A DNA stretch of 64,000 nucleotides from Pseudomonas anguilliseptica (GCF_021375795.1 NZ_JAEIOI010000002.1:434001-498000), one strand, 5' to 3'. Shown: positions 10,381 through 20,802, numbered from the stretch's first letter. A program made the numbers and translations. Notes: a model not told the origin generated them from the sequence alone.

Positions 10381-11241
10381 ATGAGTTCGCGCTCGGTCAA
10401 ACCACTGCAGGGCGCTGCCTTGCTGGCGCTCTCCGCCTTGCTGTTTTCCCTGATGGGCGTGGGCATCCGCGAAGTGTCGGTCAGCGTCAACAACGAATCG
10501 GTGGTGTTCTTTCGCAACCTGGTCGGTGTGCTGTTCTTTATGCCACTGGTCTTGCTCAAAGGGGTTGATCCGCTCAAGACCACCCGCTTGAAGTCTCACC
10601 TATGGCGCACCACCTACGGCCTGGCGGCGATGTATTGCTTCTTCTACGCCATTGCTCACCTGCCACTGGCCGATGCCATGCTGTTCACCTACTCGGCACC
10701 GGTGTTCACCCCACTGATTGCCTGGTGGTGGCTCAAGGAGCCGCTCAGTAAGCGCATGCTGCTGACCACTGGCATCGGTCTGGTTGGCGTACTGTTGGTG
10801 GCCAAACCCTCAGCAGCACTGCTCGACAGTCAGGCCCTGATCGGCCTCGCAGCCAGTGTGCTGGCGGCGTTCGCCTTTGTCTCGATCCGCGAAATGAGCG
10901 ACACCGAGCCGGCTTTTCGCATCGTCTTCTACTTTTCCCTGTTCAGCGCCCTGATCTCAGCCATCCCGCTGACCTGGGCCTGGCAGCCGATGACCCAACA
11001 CGAGCTGGGCTTGCTGCTGGTGATCGGCTTGCTGGCAACCGCCAGTCAGATCGTCATGTCCAAGGCCTACGGCCTGGCACCACCCGGGCTGATCGGCCCC
11101 TTCGCCTACCTGGCGATTGTGTTCGCTGGACTGATTGCCTGGCTGCGCTGGGGTGAAACGCCCGATCTGACCTCGTTGCTGGGCGCCGCACTGATTTTCA
11201 GTGCCAGCCTGCTGTCGATCAGTCGTCGCAAAGGCAGCTGA
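10381..11241 (+). CDS. DMT-family (EamA) transporter
   Basis: A 286-residue inner-membrane protein with about ten hydrophobic segments arranged as two EamA repeats, typical of drug/metabolite exporters. The ATG at 10381 lies 5 nt after the hflD stop, so it is probably co-transcribed with mnmA-hflD; the reading frame is open further upstream inside hflD but that part overlaps it. Substrate is unknown. In the P. aeruginosa layout I remember, this kind of gene does not sit between hflD and purB, so it may be a lineage-specific insertion. Confidence 0.9.
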   Translation: MSSRSVKPLQGAALLALSALLFSLMGVGIREVSVSVNNESVVFFRNLVGVLFFMPLVLLKGVDPLKTTRLKSHLWRTTYGLAAMYCFFYAIAHLPLADAMLFTYSAPVFTPLIAWWWLKEPLSKRMLLTTGIGLVGVLLVAKPSAALLDSQALIGLAASVLAAFAFVSIREMSDTEPAFRIVFYFSLFSALISAIPLTWAWQPMTQHELGLLLVIGLLATASQIVMSKAYGLAPPGLIGPFAYLAIVFAGLIAWLRWGETPDLTSLLGAALIFSASLLSISRRKGS

Positions 11242-11275
11242 AGCAATCGCGGCCGGGCGTTGATTTCATGTATGA

Positions 11276-12688
<1,413 letters not shown>

Positions 12689-12706
12689 CCGGCAACAGCC
12701 TCCCAG

Positions 12707-12733
12707 ACGCCCGGCTGCGCCGGGCGTTTTTAT
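12707..12733 (+). terminator. intrinsic terminator after purB
   Basis: CGCCCGG / CCGGGCG with a 5-nt loop is followed by a T5 run. It lies 19 nt after the purB stop and isolates purB from roxA. Confidence 0.85.
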
Positions 12734-12766
12734 TTATGGGTATTTACTGACTTCAAGGGCTTAGCG

Positions 12767-13933
12767 ATGAATCCTGATACTCCGCTGCAACTGTTGGGTG
12801 GCCTGACAGCCCGTGAGTTCATGCGTGACTACTGGCAGAAGAAACCGCTGCTGGTGCGCCAGGCCATTCCTGGTTTCGAAAGCCCGATTTCTCCTGATGA
12901 ACTGGCCGGCCTGGCACTTGAGGAAGAAGTCGAGTCGCGCCTGGTTCTCGAACATGGCGCACATCCTTGGGAGCTGCGCCGCGGCCCGTTCGCCGAAGAC
13001 GCGTTCGCTGAGCTGCCTGAGCGCGATTGGACCCTGCTGGTGCAAGCGGTCGACCAGTTCGTCCCTGAAGTCGCCGAGCTGCTGGAAGAGTTCAAGTTCC
13101 TGCCCAAATGGCGTATCGATGACGTAATGATCAGCTTCGCCGTGCCAGGTGGTGGCGTGGGTCCGCATTACGACAACTACGACGTTTTTCTCCTGCAGGG
13201 TTACGGCAAACGCCGCTGGCAGATCGGCCAGCAGTGCAATACTGATAGCCCGATGCTGCAACACGCGGATCTGAAGATCCTCGCCGAATTCGTTAAAACT
13301 GAAGAATGGGTTCTGGAACCCGGCGACATGCTCTATCTGCCGCCGCTCCTGGCCCACTGTGGTACCGCTGAGGATGACTGTATGACGTATTCCGTAGGCT
13401 TCCGTGCGCCAAGCGCTGCTGAAGTCCTGACCCATTTCACCGACTTTCTCGGCCAGTTCCTGCCTGACGAAGAGCGCTACAGCGACGCTGACGCGCAACC
13501 GACCAACGACCCGACGCAGATTCAGCGCGACGCCCTGGATCGCCTCAAGGCGCTGCTCAACGAGCACATGAGCGATGAACGCCTGCTGATGACCTGGTTC
13601 GGTCAGTTTATGACCGAGCCGAAATACCCGGAGCTGATTGCCGGTATCGAGATCGACGAAGAAACCTTCCTCGCAGGCCTTGAAGATGGCGCCATCCTGA
13701 TCCGCAACCCCAGCGCGCGCATGGCCTGGTCGGAAGTCGGTGAAGACCTGGTGCTGTTCGCCAGCGGCCAGAGCCGCCTGCTTTCAGCCAGCCTGCGTGA
13801 GCTGCTGAAACTGGTCTGCTCCGCCGATGCCCTGCATATCGAAAACCTCGGCGCATGGCTTGCCGATGATGAAGGGCGTAACCTGCTGGTTGAACTGGTC
13901 AAACAAGGCAGCCTGGAGTTTGCTGATGAGTGA
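12767..13933 (+). CDS. roxA: ribosomal oxygenase, 50S protein uL16 arginine 3-hydroxylase (RoxA/YcfD type)
   Basis: A 388-residue JmjC-type cupin of the ROX family. E. coli YcfD hydroxylates an arginine of ribosomal protein uL16 using iron and 2-oxoglutarate. The iron site is visible as HYD at 134-136 in GPHYDNYDVF, with the distal His near 197 in PPLLAHCGT. The C-terminal winged-helix-like region completes the protein, which is close to YcfD in length (about 373). It heads a four-gene run with short overlaps to the next genes. In uncurated annotation it would be a cupin protein. Confidence 0.9.
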   Translation: MNPDTPLQLLGGLTAREFMRDYWQKKPLLVRQAIPGFESPISPDELAGLALEEEVESRLVLEHGAHPWELRRGPFAEDAFAELPERDWTLLVQAVDQFVPEVAELLEEFKFLPKWRIDDVMISFAVPGGGVGPHYDNYDVFLLQGYGKRRWQIGQQCNTDSPMLQHADLKILAEFVKTEEWVLEPGDMLYLPPLLAHCGTAEDDCMTYSVGFRAPSAAEVLTHFTDFLGQFLPDEERYSDADAQPTNDPTQIQRDALDRLKALLNEHMSDERLLMTWFGQFMTEPKYPELIAGIEIDEETFLAGLEDGAILIRNPSARMAWSEVGEDLVLFASGQSRLLSASLRELLKLVCSADALHIENLGAWLADDEGRNLLVELVKQGSLEFADE

Positions 13934-14351
13934 GATACAGGTTCGCCTGGCCGACTGGCAGAAGGACAATGCTGACCTGCGGCGTATTCGCGAAACCGTG
14001 TTTATCGCTGAACAGGCCGTTCCGCCGGAACTGGAATGGGATGCCGAAGATGCCGATGCCGTGCATTTTCTCGCCCTGGAAGGCGATTACCCGATCGGTA
14101 CTGCGCGCCTGCTGCCCGATGGGCATATCGGCCGGGTTTCCGTGCTCAAGGACTGGCGTGGCCTGAACGTAGGCGTTGCGTTGATCCAGGCGGTGATCGC
14201 GGAAGCGGAAAAACGCGGCCTGACGCAACAAATGCTCAGCGCCCAGGTGCACGCCACTGCCTTCTATGAAAAGCTCGGGTTTGCCATCGTCAGCGGTGAA
14301 TACCTCGACGCCGGCATCCCTCACGTAGACATGGTGCGACATAGCGCCTAG
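13926..14351 (+). CDS. GNAT-family N-acetyltransferase
   Basis: A 141-residue GNAT protein whose start overlaps the roxA stop by 8 nt. The acetyl-CoA binding region is GRVSVLKDWRGLNVGVALI near residues 65-83; FYEKLGFAIVSGEYLDAGIPHVDM resembles the ElaA/YjcF type. Substrate unknown. The chain roxA-GNAT-DUF7931-secretin-like protein is conserved before aceA in Pseudomonas, as I recall, which suggests an operon but not a shared function. Confidence 0.9.
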   Translation: MSEIQVRLADWQKDNADLRRIRETVFIAEQAVPPELEWDAEDADAVHFLALEGDYPIGTARLLPDGHIGRVSVLKDWRGLNVGVALIQAVIAEAEKRGLTQQMLSAQVHATAFYEKLGFAIVSGEYLDAGIPHVDMVRHSA

Positions 14352-14359
14352 AGGCCTGG

Positions 14360-15001
14360 ATGAACGACGAAAACGCCCCGAATGACCCGCCCGAGCAACT
14401 GGAGCCCATTGAGCTTCCCGCCATCGAGTTCGAGTCACCGGGGCGTTTTGCTGTGCACAACCCGCAAAGCCTGACACCGGACAGTCCGCAGGCAGAACCA
14501 GCACCGTTTGTTCTAGGCGCCCATGCCGCACTGGAGCGTTTCAGCCAACCGGAACAGGCTCGCGCCCATGCCTTGGCGCTGCTGCAACAGGCCCAGCGCA
14601 GCCTGTGCATCTACAGCCATGACCTGGAGCCCTGGCTCTATCACCACAGCAGCGTGCAAGACGCCTGCACCCGTTTTCTGCTGGCCAATCCCCGTAACCA
14701 GCTACGTATCCTGCTGCGCGACCCCGGCCGTGCCGTCAAGGAAGGTCACCGCCTGCTCGGCCTGTCGCGCCGCCTGTCTAGCAATATGCAGATTCGCAAG
14801 CTGCACCCGGACTACCCTAATGAAGAGCTGGCGTTTCTGCTGGCCGATGACCGTGGTTTGCTGCTGTTGCCCGAACTTGGCCAGGCCAGTGGTTATGCGC
14901 TGTACCAGGACCCCGGTCGCAACCGTCAGCGCCGCGCACAGTTTGACCAGGCCTGGGATACCAGCATCACCGACGCTGACTTACGGAGTTTTCTGCTATG
15001 A
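14360..15001 (+). CDS. DUF7931-like conserved protein
   Basis: A 213-residue cytoplasmic protein without signal or membrane segment. The first 50 residues are acidic and proline-rich and probably disordered; the rest (ALALLQQAQRSLCIYSHDLEPWLYH...) resembles the phospholipase-D-like fold used by the DUF7931 group, but no HxK catalytic motif is seen. It lies 8 nt after the GNAT gene, and its stop overlaps the next start. Function unknown. Confidence 0.7.
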   Translation: MNDENAPNDPPEQLEPIELPAIEFESPGRFAVHNPQSLTPDSPQAEPAPFVLGAHAALERFSQPEQARAHALALLQQAQRSLCIYSHDLEPWLYHHSSVQDACTRFLLANPRNQLRILLRDPGRAVKEGHRLLGLSRRLSSNMQIRKLHPDYPNEELAFLLADDRGLLLLPELGQASGYALYQDPGRNRQRRAQFDQAWDTSITDADLRSFLL

Positions 15002-15807
15002 AGGTTCGCGCCCTGCTCGCCGCCGCCCTGTTCAGTTTCAGCCTGTCAGCTAGCGCGGCCACCGAGGTGATTCCCCTCAACTACCGTACTGCGGATGAGG
15101 TGTTGTCGGTGGTGCAATCGGTACTGGGCCACGAAGGCCGGGTAAATGCCTACGGCAATCAGCTGATCGTCAATGCCGATCCGGCCAAAATCCAGGAAGT
15201 ACGCACCCTGCTGCAACAACTGGATACCGTGCCGCGTCGCCTGCTGATCAGCGTCGACACCAACGAGTCGGGCTATCAGACCGACCGGGGCTATCGCACC
15301 GATGGCAGCATCAGCGCCGGCAATGGCGAAATCCAGATTGGTCAGGGCGAAATCAATGGGCGTGACCAGGTGCGCATCATCCGTCGCAGCACCGATAGCC
15401 GCAGCGGCGGCACCCAACAGGTGCAGGCTACCGAAGGCTATCCCGCACTGATTCAAGTGGGCCAGAGCGTACCGCTGACGACACGTGGCCGGGATGTCTA
15501 CGGCCAACCCTACAGCAACACCCAATATCGCAACGTCACGCGTGGGTTCTATGTCACCGCCAGCCTCAGCGGGGAGATGGTGCATATCAACATCAGCAGC
15601 AACCGTGACCGCCTCAGCCAGACCCAGCCTGGCGCCATTGACGTGCAAAGTACCGACACCCGTGTCAGCGGCCGGGTCGGTGAATGGATCAGCATCGGCG
15701 GTGTCAGCGAGCAGAGCCAGGGCGAACAAGGCGACTTCCTTCAGCACCGCTCGACCCAGGGCCGTGAAGACATGAGCATGCGGGTCAAAGTTGACGTGGT
15801 TCAGTAG
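14998..15807 (+). CDS. secretin N-domain-like exported protein
   Basis: A 269-residue protein with a clear signal peptide (first 20 residues, ending ASA). The segment at about 25-75 (VIPLNYRTADEVLSVVQSVL...LIVNADPAKIQEVRTLLQQLD) is a secretin/NolW N-domain. The remainder, ending VSGRVGEWISIGGVSEQ, looks like a part of the secretin core region but is far too short to form a pore. It may be a periplasmic relic or an accessory of a secretin. It overlaps the previous gene by ATGA. Confidence 0.75.
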   Translation: MKVRALLAAALFSFSLSASAATEVIPLNYRTADEVLSVVQSVLGHEGRVNAYGNQLIVNADPAKIQEVRTLLQQLDTVPRRLLISVDTNESGYQTDRGYRTDGSISAGNGEIQIGQGEINGRDQVRIIRRSTDSRSGGTQQVQATEGYPALIQVGQSVPLTTRGRDVYGQPYSNTQYRNVTRGFYVTASLSGEMVHINISSNRDRLSQTQPGAIDVQSTDTRVSGRVGEWISIGGVSEQSQGEQGDFLQHRSTQGREDMSMRVKVDVVQ

Positions 15808-16061
15808 GCCACTTTCAGCCCACCTGATGCTGCCGTAGACATCTTGCAGACAGCGCCCGGTAACCGCTCATCGCCTTGTGTTTGTCAGGTAGTGCCTAAA
15901 CCGCAGCAGAGAAACCGCCAGCGCCGCCGCAATCCGCCGGATAGAGCCACTCAGCCTGACTCGTCGGTCGCTTTACAACTTATGTAGTAGTCATTCAAAA
16001 AGCACTACAAAATAATTGACGAACAGTTTTGGCAAAGGCATCATGGCCCCGCTCCCGCTAA
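15808..16061. other. intergenic region far upstream of aceA
   Basis: No convincing gene is seen here. Part of it is A/T-rich (15980-16030) and holds TGTAGT at 15983-15988 and ACTACA at 16004-16009. These half-sites are the same as those near icd but are spaced by 15 bases instead of 3. They lie about 440 nt upstream of aceA. Confidence 0.5.
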
Positions 16062-16388
16062 TCAGAGGTCTGAAAAGCCCTCCGAATCGCGCTCCAACTT
16101 ACCGTCAGAGCCGATTTGCGTTGTAAAGCCCACAAGGCCGTTCGATGAGATTGCGACTGGAACGAAGTTGTCCTGAGGGACGGGGAAGCGTTTAGCAACA
16201 GTGCGCATCACGCCACAGCAGGTTGAGTCGTCCAACGGCACTTTGAGCCGGTAAACGCCAAATGACCCGATCATTTGCAACCCCTGCAGCCGCGACCTGT
16301 TGAGTTCGTCACCCTCCTCCCGGATCAATTCCGTCTCAAGTCGACTTTTCGGCGTTCTGCAGTGAGCTACAACAACCTCCGGCAACAC
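16062..16388 (-). CDS. uncertain hypothetical protein opposite the aceA leader
   Basis: A 108-codon frame (MLPEVVVAHCRTPKSRLETE...) whose C-terminal half, VYRLKVPLDDSTCCGVMRTVA and NGLVGFTTQIGSDGKL, reads like real protein rather than antisense noise. An internal ATG (MIGSFGVYRL) could also start it. I recognise no family and see no good ribosome site. It fills most of the 637-nt gap before aceA and lies antisense to the aceA leader. It could be a small gene, a degraded fragment or chance. Confidence 0.3.
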   Translation of the reverse strand: MLPEVVVAHCRTPKSRLETELIREEGDELNRSRLQGLQMIGSFGVYRLKVPLDDSTCCGVMRTVAKRFPVPQDNFVPVAISSNGLVGFTTQIGSDGKLERDSEGFSDL

Positions 16389-16444
16389 AGGTGTTCAGTG
16401 GGGAAGCCGGTGCTCAACCAAACACATACTTTGAAGGATTGACC

Positions 16445-18040
16445 ATGTCAGCTTATCAAAACGACATCAAGGCAGTCGCCGCTCTGAAAGAGACTTACGG
16501 CAGCAGCTGGAGCGCTATCAACCCGGAATCCGTGGCTCGTATGCGCGCTCAGAACCGCTTCAAAACCGGTCTGGAAATCGCTCAGTACACCGCCGATATC
16601 ATGCGTAAAGACATGGCCGAGTACGATGCTGACTCCTCCGTCTACACCCAGTCCCTGGGCTGCTGGCATGGCTTCATCGGGCAGCAGAAGCTGATCTCGA
16701 TCAAGAAGCACCTGAAAACCACCAACAAGCGTTACCTCTACCTGTCCGGCTGGATGGTTGCTGCTCTGCGTTCCGACTTCGGCCCACTGCCGGACCAGTC
16801 GATGCACGAGAAAACCGCCGTTTCCGGCCTGATCGAAGAGCTGTACACCTTCCTGCGCCAGGCCGACAGCCGCGAGCTGGATCTGCTGTTCACCGGCATT
16901 GACGCTGCTCGCGCCGCTGGCGACAAGGCCAAAGAAGCCGAGCTGCAGGCTCAGGTCGACAACTACGAGACTCATATCGTACCGATCATCGCCGACATCG
17001 ACGCTGGCTTCGGTAACCCGGAAGCCACCTACCTGCTGGCCAAGCGCATGATCGAAGCAGGCGCTTGCTGCATCCAGATCGAAAACCAGGTTTCCGACGA
17101 GAAGCAGTGCGGCCACCAGGACGGTAAAGTGACCGTTCCTCACGCCGACTTCCTGGCCAAGATCAACGCTGTGCGTTACGCATTCCTCGAGCTGGGCATC
17201 GACAACGGCGTGATCGTTGCGCGTACCGACTCCCTGGGTGCCGGCCTGACCAAGCAAATCGCTGTTACCGCCAAAGAAGGCGATCTGGGCGACCTGTACA
17301 ACTCCTTCCTGGATTGCGAAGAAGTTGCCGCCTCCGACCTGGGCAACGGCGATGTAGTAATCAACCGCGGTGGCAAACTGCTGCGTCCGAAGCGCCTGCC
17401 GTCCAACCTGTTCCAGTTCCGCGCTGGCACCGGCGAAGACCGCTGCGTACTGGACTGCATCACCAGCCTGCAGAACGGCGCCGACATGCTGTGGATCGAA
17501 ACCGAGAAGCCGCACGTTGGCCAGATCAAAGGCATGGTTGACCGCATCCGCGAAGTCATCCCGAACGCCAAGCTGGTTTACAACAACAGCCCATCGTTCA
17601 ACTGGACCCTGAACTTCCGTCAGCAAGTGTTCGACGCGTTCGTTGCCGAAGGCAAAGACGTTTCCGCCTACGACCGCGCCAAACTGATGAGCGTCGAGTA
17701 CGACGAAACCGAACTGGCTCAGGTTGCCGACGAGAAGATCCGCACCTTCCAGCGCGACGGTTCTGCTCAGGCTGGTATCTTCCACCACCTGATCACCCTG
17801 CCGACCTACCACACCGCTGCTCTGTCGACCGACAACCTGGCCAAAGGTTACTTCGCAGACCAAGGCATGCTGGCTTACGTGAAAGGCGTTCAGCGCCAGG
17901 AACTGCGTCAGGGCATCGCCTGCGTCAAGCACCAGAACATGGCTGGCTCCGACATCGGTGACAACCATAAAGAGTACTTCGCTGGCGAAGCCGCTCTGAA
18001 AGCAAGCGGTAAAGACAACACCATGAACCAGTTCCACTAA
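16445..18040 (+). CDS. aceA: isocitrate lyase
   Basis: A 531-residue glyoxylate-shunt enzyme cleaving isocitrate to succinate and glyoxylate. It belongs to the long pseudomonad subclass, in which the catalytic motif reads KQCGH (residues 220-224) instead of the KKCGH of E. coli. Other conserved parts are CWHGFIGQQ near 73-81 and ADIDAGFGN near 183-191. The ATG at 16445 follows an AAGGA ribosome site and gives the known MSAYQNDI start. It competes with icd, also in this window, for isocitrate. Confidence 0.97.
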   Translation: MSAYQNDIKAVAALKETYGSSWSAINPESVARMRAQNRFKTGLEIAQYTADIMRKDMAEYDADSSVYTQSLGCWHGFIGQQKLISIKKHLKTTNKRYLYLSGWMVAALRSDFGPLPDQSMHEKTAVSGLIEELYTFLRQADSRELDLLFTGIDAARAAGDKAKEAELQAQVDNYETHIVPIIADIDAGFGNPEATYLLAKRMIEAGACCIQIENQVSDEKQCGHQDGKVTVPHADFLAKINAVRYAFLELGIDNGVIVARTDSLGAGLTKQIAVTAKEGDLGDLYNSFLDCEEVAASDLGNGDVVINRGGKLLRPKRLPSNLFQFRAGTGEDRCVLDCITSLQNGADMLWIETEKPHVGQIKGMVDRIREVIPNAKLVYNNSPSFNWTLNFRQQVFDAFVAEGKDVSAYDRAKLMSVEYDETELAQVADEKIRTFQRDGSAQAGIFHHLITLPTYHTAALSTDNLAKGYFADQGMLAYVKGVQRQELRQGIACVKHQNMAGSDIGDNHKEYFAGEAALKASGKDNTMNQFH

Positions 18041-18090
18041 GAACCGGCTCACTCGATCGAGGCCACGATCAAGGTCGAGGGTGTTGAGAA

Positions 18091-18119
18091 AACCCCAGCA
18101 GAAATGCTGGGGTTTTTTT
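18091..18119 (+). terminator. intrinsic terminator after aceA
   Basis: AACCCCAGCA / TGCTGGGGTT with a 4-nt loop and a T7 run lies 50 nt after the aceA stop. Confidence 0.9.
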
Positions 18120-18185
18120 ATGCCTCCTCTTTATGACGGTCTTAGTCTCTAATCCACCACCCTGCTCTGCCCACCGGAGATCGCC

Positions 18186-18674
18186 ATGCCCAGTAACCGC
18201 TTAAGCCACATCGTCAGCAAGATCCACACACTGCCCAACGCCTTGCAAAGCCCAGCCCTGTCGCTGTTGTTTGGTTCCCAGGTGAAGTTCGCCGGCACCG
18301 CCAAGGTGCGCGTGCATACGCTGACCGAACAGCGCGCGGTGATGAGCATCGCCAACAAGCGCAAGGTGCAGAACCACATCAAAGGCGTGCATGCCGCCGC
18401 CATGGCATTGCTGGCCGAGTCTGCTACGGGCTTTCTGGTCGGGATGAACGTGCCGGACGACAAACTGCCGCTGATCAAAAGCCTCAAGGTCGACTACTTG
18501 AAGCGCGCCACCGGCAGCCTGCGTGCTGAAGCCAGTCTGACGCCCGAGCAGATCAACGCGATTCATACCCAGGACAAAGGCGAAGTGTTGGTCGCAGTTA
18601 CGGTGACTGACGAAGCCGGCATTCAGCCGATCCAGTGCGAAATGCTCTGGGCCTGGGTCAGTAAAAAGCGCTGA
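18186..18674 (+). CDS. DUF4442 hotdog-fold protein
   Basis: A 162-residue protein of the DUF4442 group, related to hotdog-fold thioesterases. Recognisable features are the helical N-terminus, the KVRVHTLTEQRAVMSIANKRKVQNHIKGVHAAAMALLAE segment (residues about 38-79) and a beta-rich second half. Whether it has thioesterase activity is unknown. It stands alone between the aceA terminator and the next small gene, 58 nt away. Confidence 0.8.
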   Translation: MPSNRLSHIVSKIHTLPNALQSPALSLLFGSQVKFAGTAKVRVHTLTEQRAVMSIANKRKVQNHIKGVHAAAMALLAESATGFLVGMNVPDDKLPLIKSLKVDYLKRATGSLRAEASLTPEQINAIHTQDKGEVLVAVTVTDEAGIQPIQCEMLWAWVSKKR

Positions 18675-18732
18675 GTGCAGACTGGGCTAAGCTGAAAACG
18701 CCGCACAGTGCGGCGTCATTCAGGAGAAGCCG

Positions 18733-19371
18733 GTGCAGGGAAAACCTCTTTTAATTGGTGGCGCACTGGTGCTGATTGCAGTATCCGGCACCCTGTACTG
18801 GCGCCTACAGAGCGAGCCGCAGGGGATGGTGCTGACCAGTCAGGCCGATAGCCCAGCAGACATATTTGCGGGTGATAGCCCTGTCACGTCGATCCCCACT
18901 GAGGCGCAGTTGCAAGCGCTGTTGCAAAACCCTGCGGTAAAAAATCAGGAGCAACGCCTAGCATTTCATCAGGCCTACCGCAGCTTTGTGAGCGGCGCCG
19001 CCGAGTTATCGCCCGCACAGCGTGAAAGCCAGGCGCAGGCCTTGCGTGAGCAGATCGAGACTTACGAACAACGCAGTGAACTGGCCATGAGCGAATCGCT
19101 GTTGCTACAGCTGGGGCTGATTCAGCTGACCACCTACGATGAACAGGCGCAGAAAGATCAGGCCACGGCCCTGGTCGCCCGCTACAAGGCAATAAGCGCC
19201 GAGCGCGAAGCCAAGTCCGCGACACCCAGCGCCGAATTTCAGCGTTATAAAGTCGATGAAAAACGCATCGTCGAGGAGGTCCTGAGCATGGACAGCATCC
19301 CCGATGGCCTGAGCCGTGACGAATACCTGCGCCAACGCCTGCAACAGGCACGTGAGCAGCACTATCAATAG
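18733..19371 (+). CDS. membrane-anchored hypothetical protein, lipase-chaperone-like
   Basis: A 212-residue protein starting at a GTG preceded by AGGAG. An N-terminal membrane anchor (residues about 5-22) is followed by a helical periplasmic domain rich in Gln and Glu, ending with DEYLRQRLQQAREQHY. The build, anchor plus helical arm, recalls the Lif lipase-specific foldases and the PlcR accessory protein, but it is shorter than Lif and lacks a recognisable RxxFDY motif. The convergent neighbour is a secreted hydrolase, a possible client. Assignment is tentative. Confidence 0.6.
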   Translation: MQGKPLLIGGALVLIAVSGTLYWRLQSEPQGMVLTSQADSPADIFAGDSPVTSIPTEAQLQALLQNPAVKNQEQRLAFHQAYRSFVSGAAELSPAQRESQAQALREQIETYEQRSELAMSESLLLQLGLIQLTTYDEQAQKDQATALVARYKAISAEREAKSATPSAEFQRYKVDEKRIVEEVLSMDSIPDGLSRDEYLRQRLQQAREQHYQ

Positions 19372-19402
19372 CCCGACCTGAGCTAGCTGCTCAGGTCGGG
19401 CT
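19371..19402. terminator. bidirectional stem-loop between convergent genes
   Basis: CCCGACCTGAGC / GCTCAGGTCGGG is a 12-bp perfect stem with a 5-nt loop between the hypothetical gene and the convergent hydrolase. There is no long T-run on either side, but position and stem strength suggest termination for both. Confidence 0.7.
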
Positions 19403-19407
19403 CGGCA

Positions 19408-20802
19408 TTACAGCAGTTGGTCGAGCGCGTAGTACAGCAGGTTGAAGGGTTTGTTGCGGTCGGCGGTGTCGCTCAGCTCGGACGCATCGAGCACCGGGCC
19501 ACTGCCATTCATCACGTTGTTAACGAAGTCATCCAGCTGCAGGTTCTGCTCCTGAATATCTGCATTGGCAAACTCGATAATGCTGGTGCAATGGCTTTCA
19601 TTGACCGCGCGGTACTGCGGAAAGTAGCCGCCCACATTTGGCAGATTGGCCAACTCATTGCGCAGCCGCCCGGTATCCACCGCCCACTTAGCCTGAATCA
19701 GCGCCTCCTTGGCGGCCTGGTTCGGTGCGTTGATGATCTCCGGATAGAAGCGCTCGTAGGAATAGGACGAATAGTTGAGGTCCTTCCAGAAGTGCGTATG
19801 TCCCATGCGGTCGCCCACCAGGTTGCTCGACAGCGCCGGGTAGAGAGTCCCGAGGTTGTTCAGATTGAGCCCCGGCAGCCGCGCTTGCAGGTACGGCAAT
19901 GGCCCGACATCCAGGCCCCAGGCATTGCGGATAAAGCTCTGCAATGGCAAAGACGGATAGGCCTCATTGCCCGCACCACTGATGGCCGAGAAGACCGGGC
20001 CCGAGTCATTGATCAGGAAGCTGCGCGTCGGCGCGATGTCCTGACGCGTCGGGGCATAGTTGGTCAGGCTGCCGGCACCGCCAGCGCTGCAGCCGGTGGT
20101 CAGCATCTGCGTAGGCCGCGGCAGGTTGTCTTTCAGCCAGCCGACCACCGCACGCATGTTGCGCAAGCCATTGTGGTGCCAGATCAGCGGCGGCTGCTGG
20201 TTCTGCGGATCCTGATAGACCGCCACCTTATCGCCGGAATAGATATCACCCGTGCAGTACGGCACATAGACCATGTTCCAGTTCTGGGTTTTCACCCGCG
20301 TCCAGGGATGCAGGCGCACTACGAACGGGCTGACCAGGCTGGCACCGGGATTGAGCAGGCTCATGTAATCGTTGGGAATCCCGCCCGGGTTACGTGCGCC
20401 ACGAATACCGCTCTGTCCGGTGCAACTGGCGTAATCCCAGCAAGCGCCGCCACCCTCCAGATAAATGATGGTGTTGCGAGTATTGGGCACCCGGTTGACG
20501 AAAAACTTGTAAGGGGAGCCGTTGCCACATACCGCTCCGGTCTGCGGAGCCATCTGCACCGTTTGCCAGGCATAGTAATTGGCCGGTTTGAAGCCGCTGT
20601 TGAATCCAGACGGGTTGGCCAGCAGTGGGTACGGGCCAACCCGCTGTGCTGGCGTCACCTTGTTGTCGGCCGCAGGTGCCGACACCAGATTGCTCAGGGT
20701 TTGCCAGAAGTTGTAATCACCCTCCTCGGCCTGCACAGGCATGACCAAGGCTGAAACCAGCAGCGGCGCGACACAGCGCCGAAATGCTATCGCTACAGAC
20801 AT
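19408..20802 (-). CDS. secreted pectin-acetylesterase-family hydrolase
   Basis: A 464-residue protein with an N-terminal signal peptide cut near VQA-EEG (residue 25). It has the PAE/Notum-family blocks: LEGGGACWDY at 115-124 (oxyanion hole) and the nucleophile motif GCSAGG at 237-242, with a late ESHC providing the likely catalytic His. The family deacetylates pectin in plants and carboxy-esters elsewhere; bacterial members are poorly characterised, so the substrate is unknown. Cysteines in the mature part could form disulfides. It is transcribed alone. Confidence 0.85.
   Translation of the reverse strand: MSVAIAFRRCVAPLLVSALVMPVQAEEGDYNFWQTLSNLVSAPAADNKVTPAQRVGPYPLLANPSGFNSGFKPANYYAWQTVQMAPQTGAVCGNGSPYKFFVNRVPNTRNTIIYLEGGGACWDYASCTGQSGIRGARNPGGIPNDYMSLLNPGASLVSPFVVRLHPWTRVKTQNWNMVYVPYCTGDIYSGDKVAVYQDPQNQQPPLIWHHNGLRNMRAVVGWLKDNLPRPTQMLTTGCSAGGAGSLTNYAPTRQDIAPTRSFLINDSGPVFSAISGAGNEAYPSLPLQSFIRNAWGLDVGPLPYLQARLPGLNLNNLGTLYPALSSNLVGDRMGHTHFWKDLNYSSYSYERFYPEIINAPNQAAKEALIQAKWAVDTGRLRNELANLPNVGGYFPQYRAVNESHCTSIIEFANADIQEQNLQLDDFVNNVMNGSGPVLDASELSDTADRNKPFNLLYYALDQLL

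Noticed and set aside
16448..18052. Long open frame (534 codons) opposite aceA
   Set aside because: Antisense shadow of a highly expressed gene; composition (runs of Val, Gln, Gly) is typical of such shadows.
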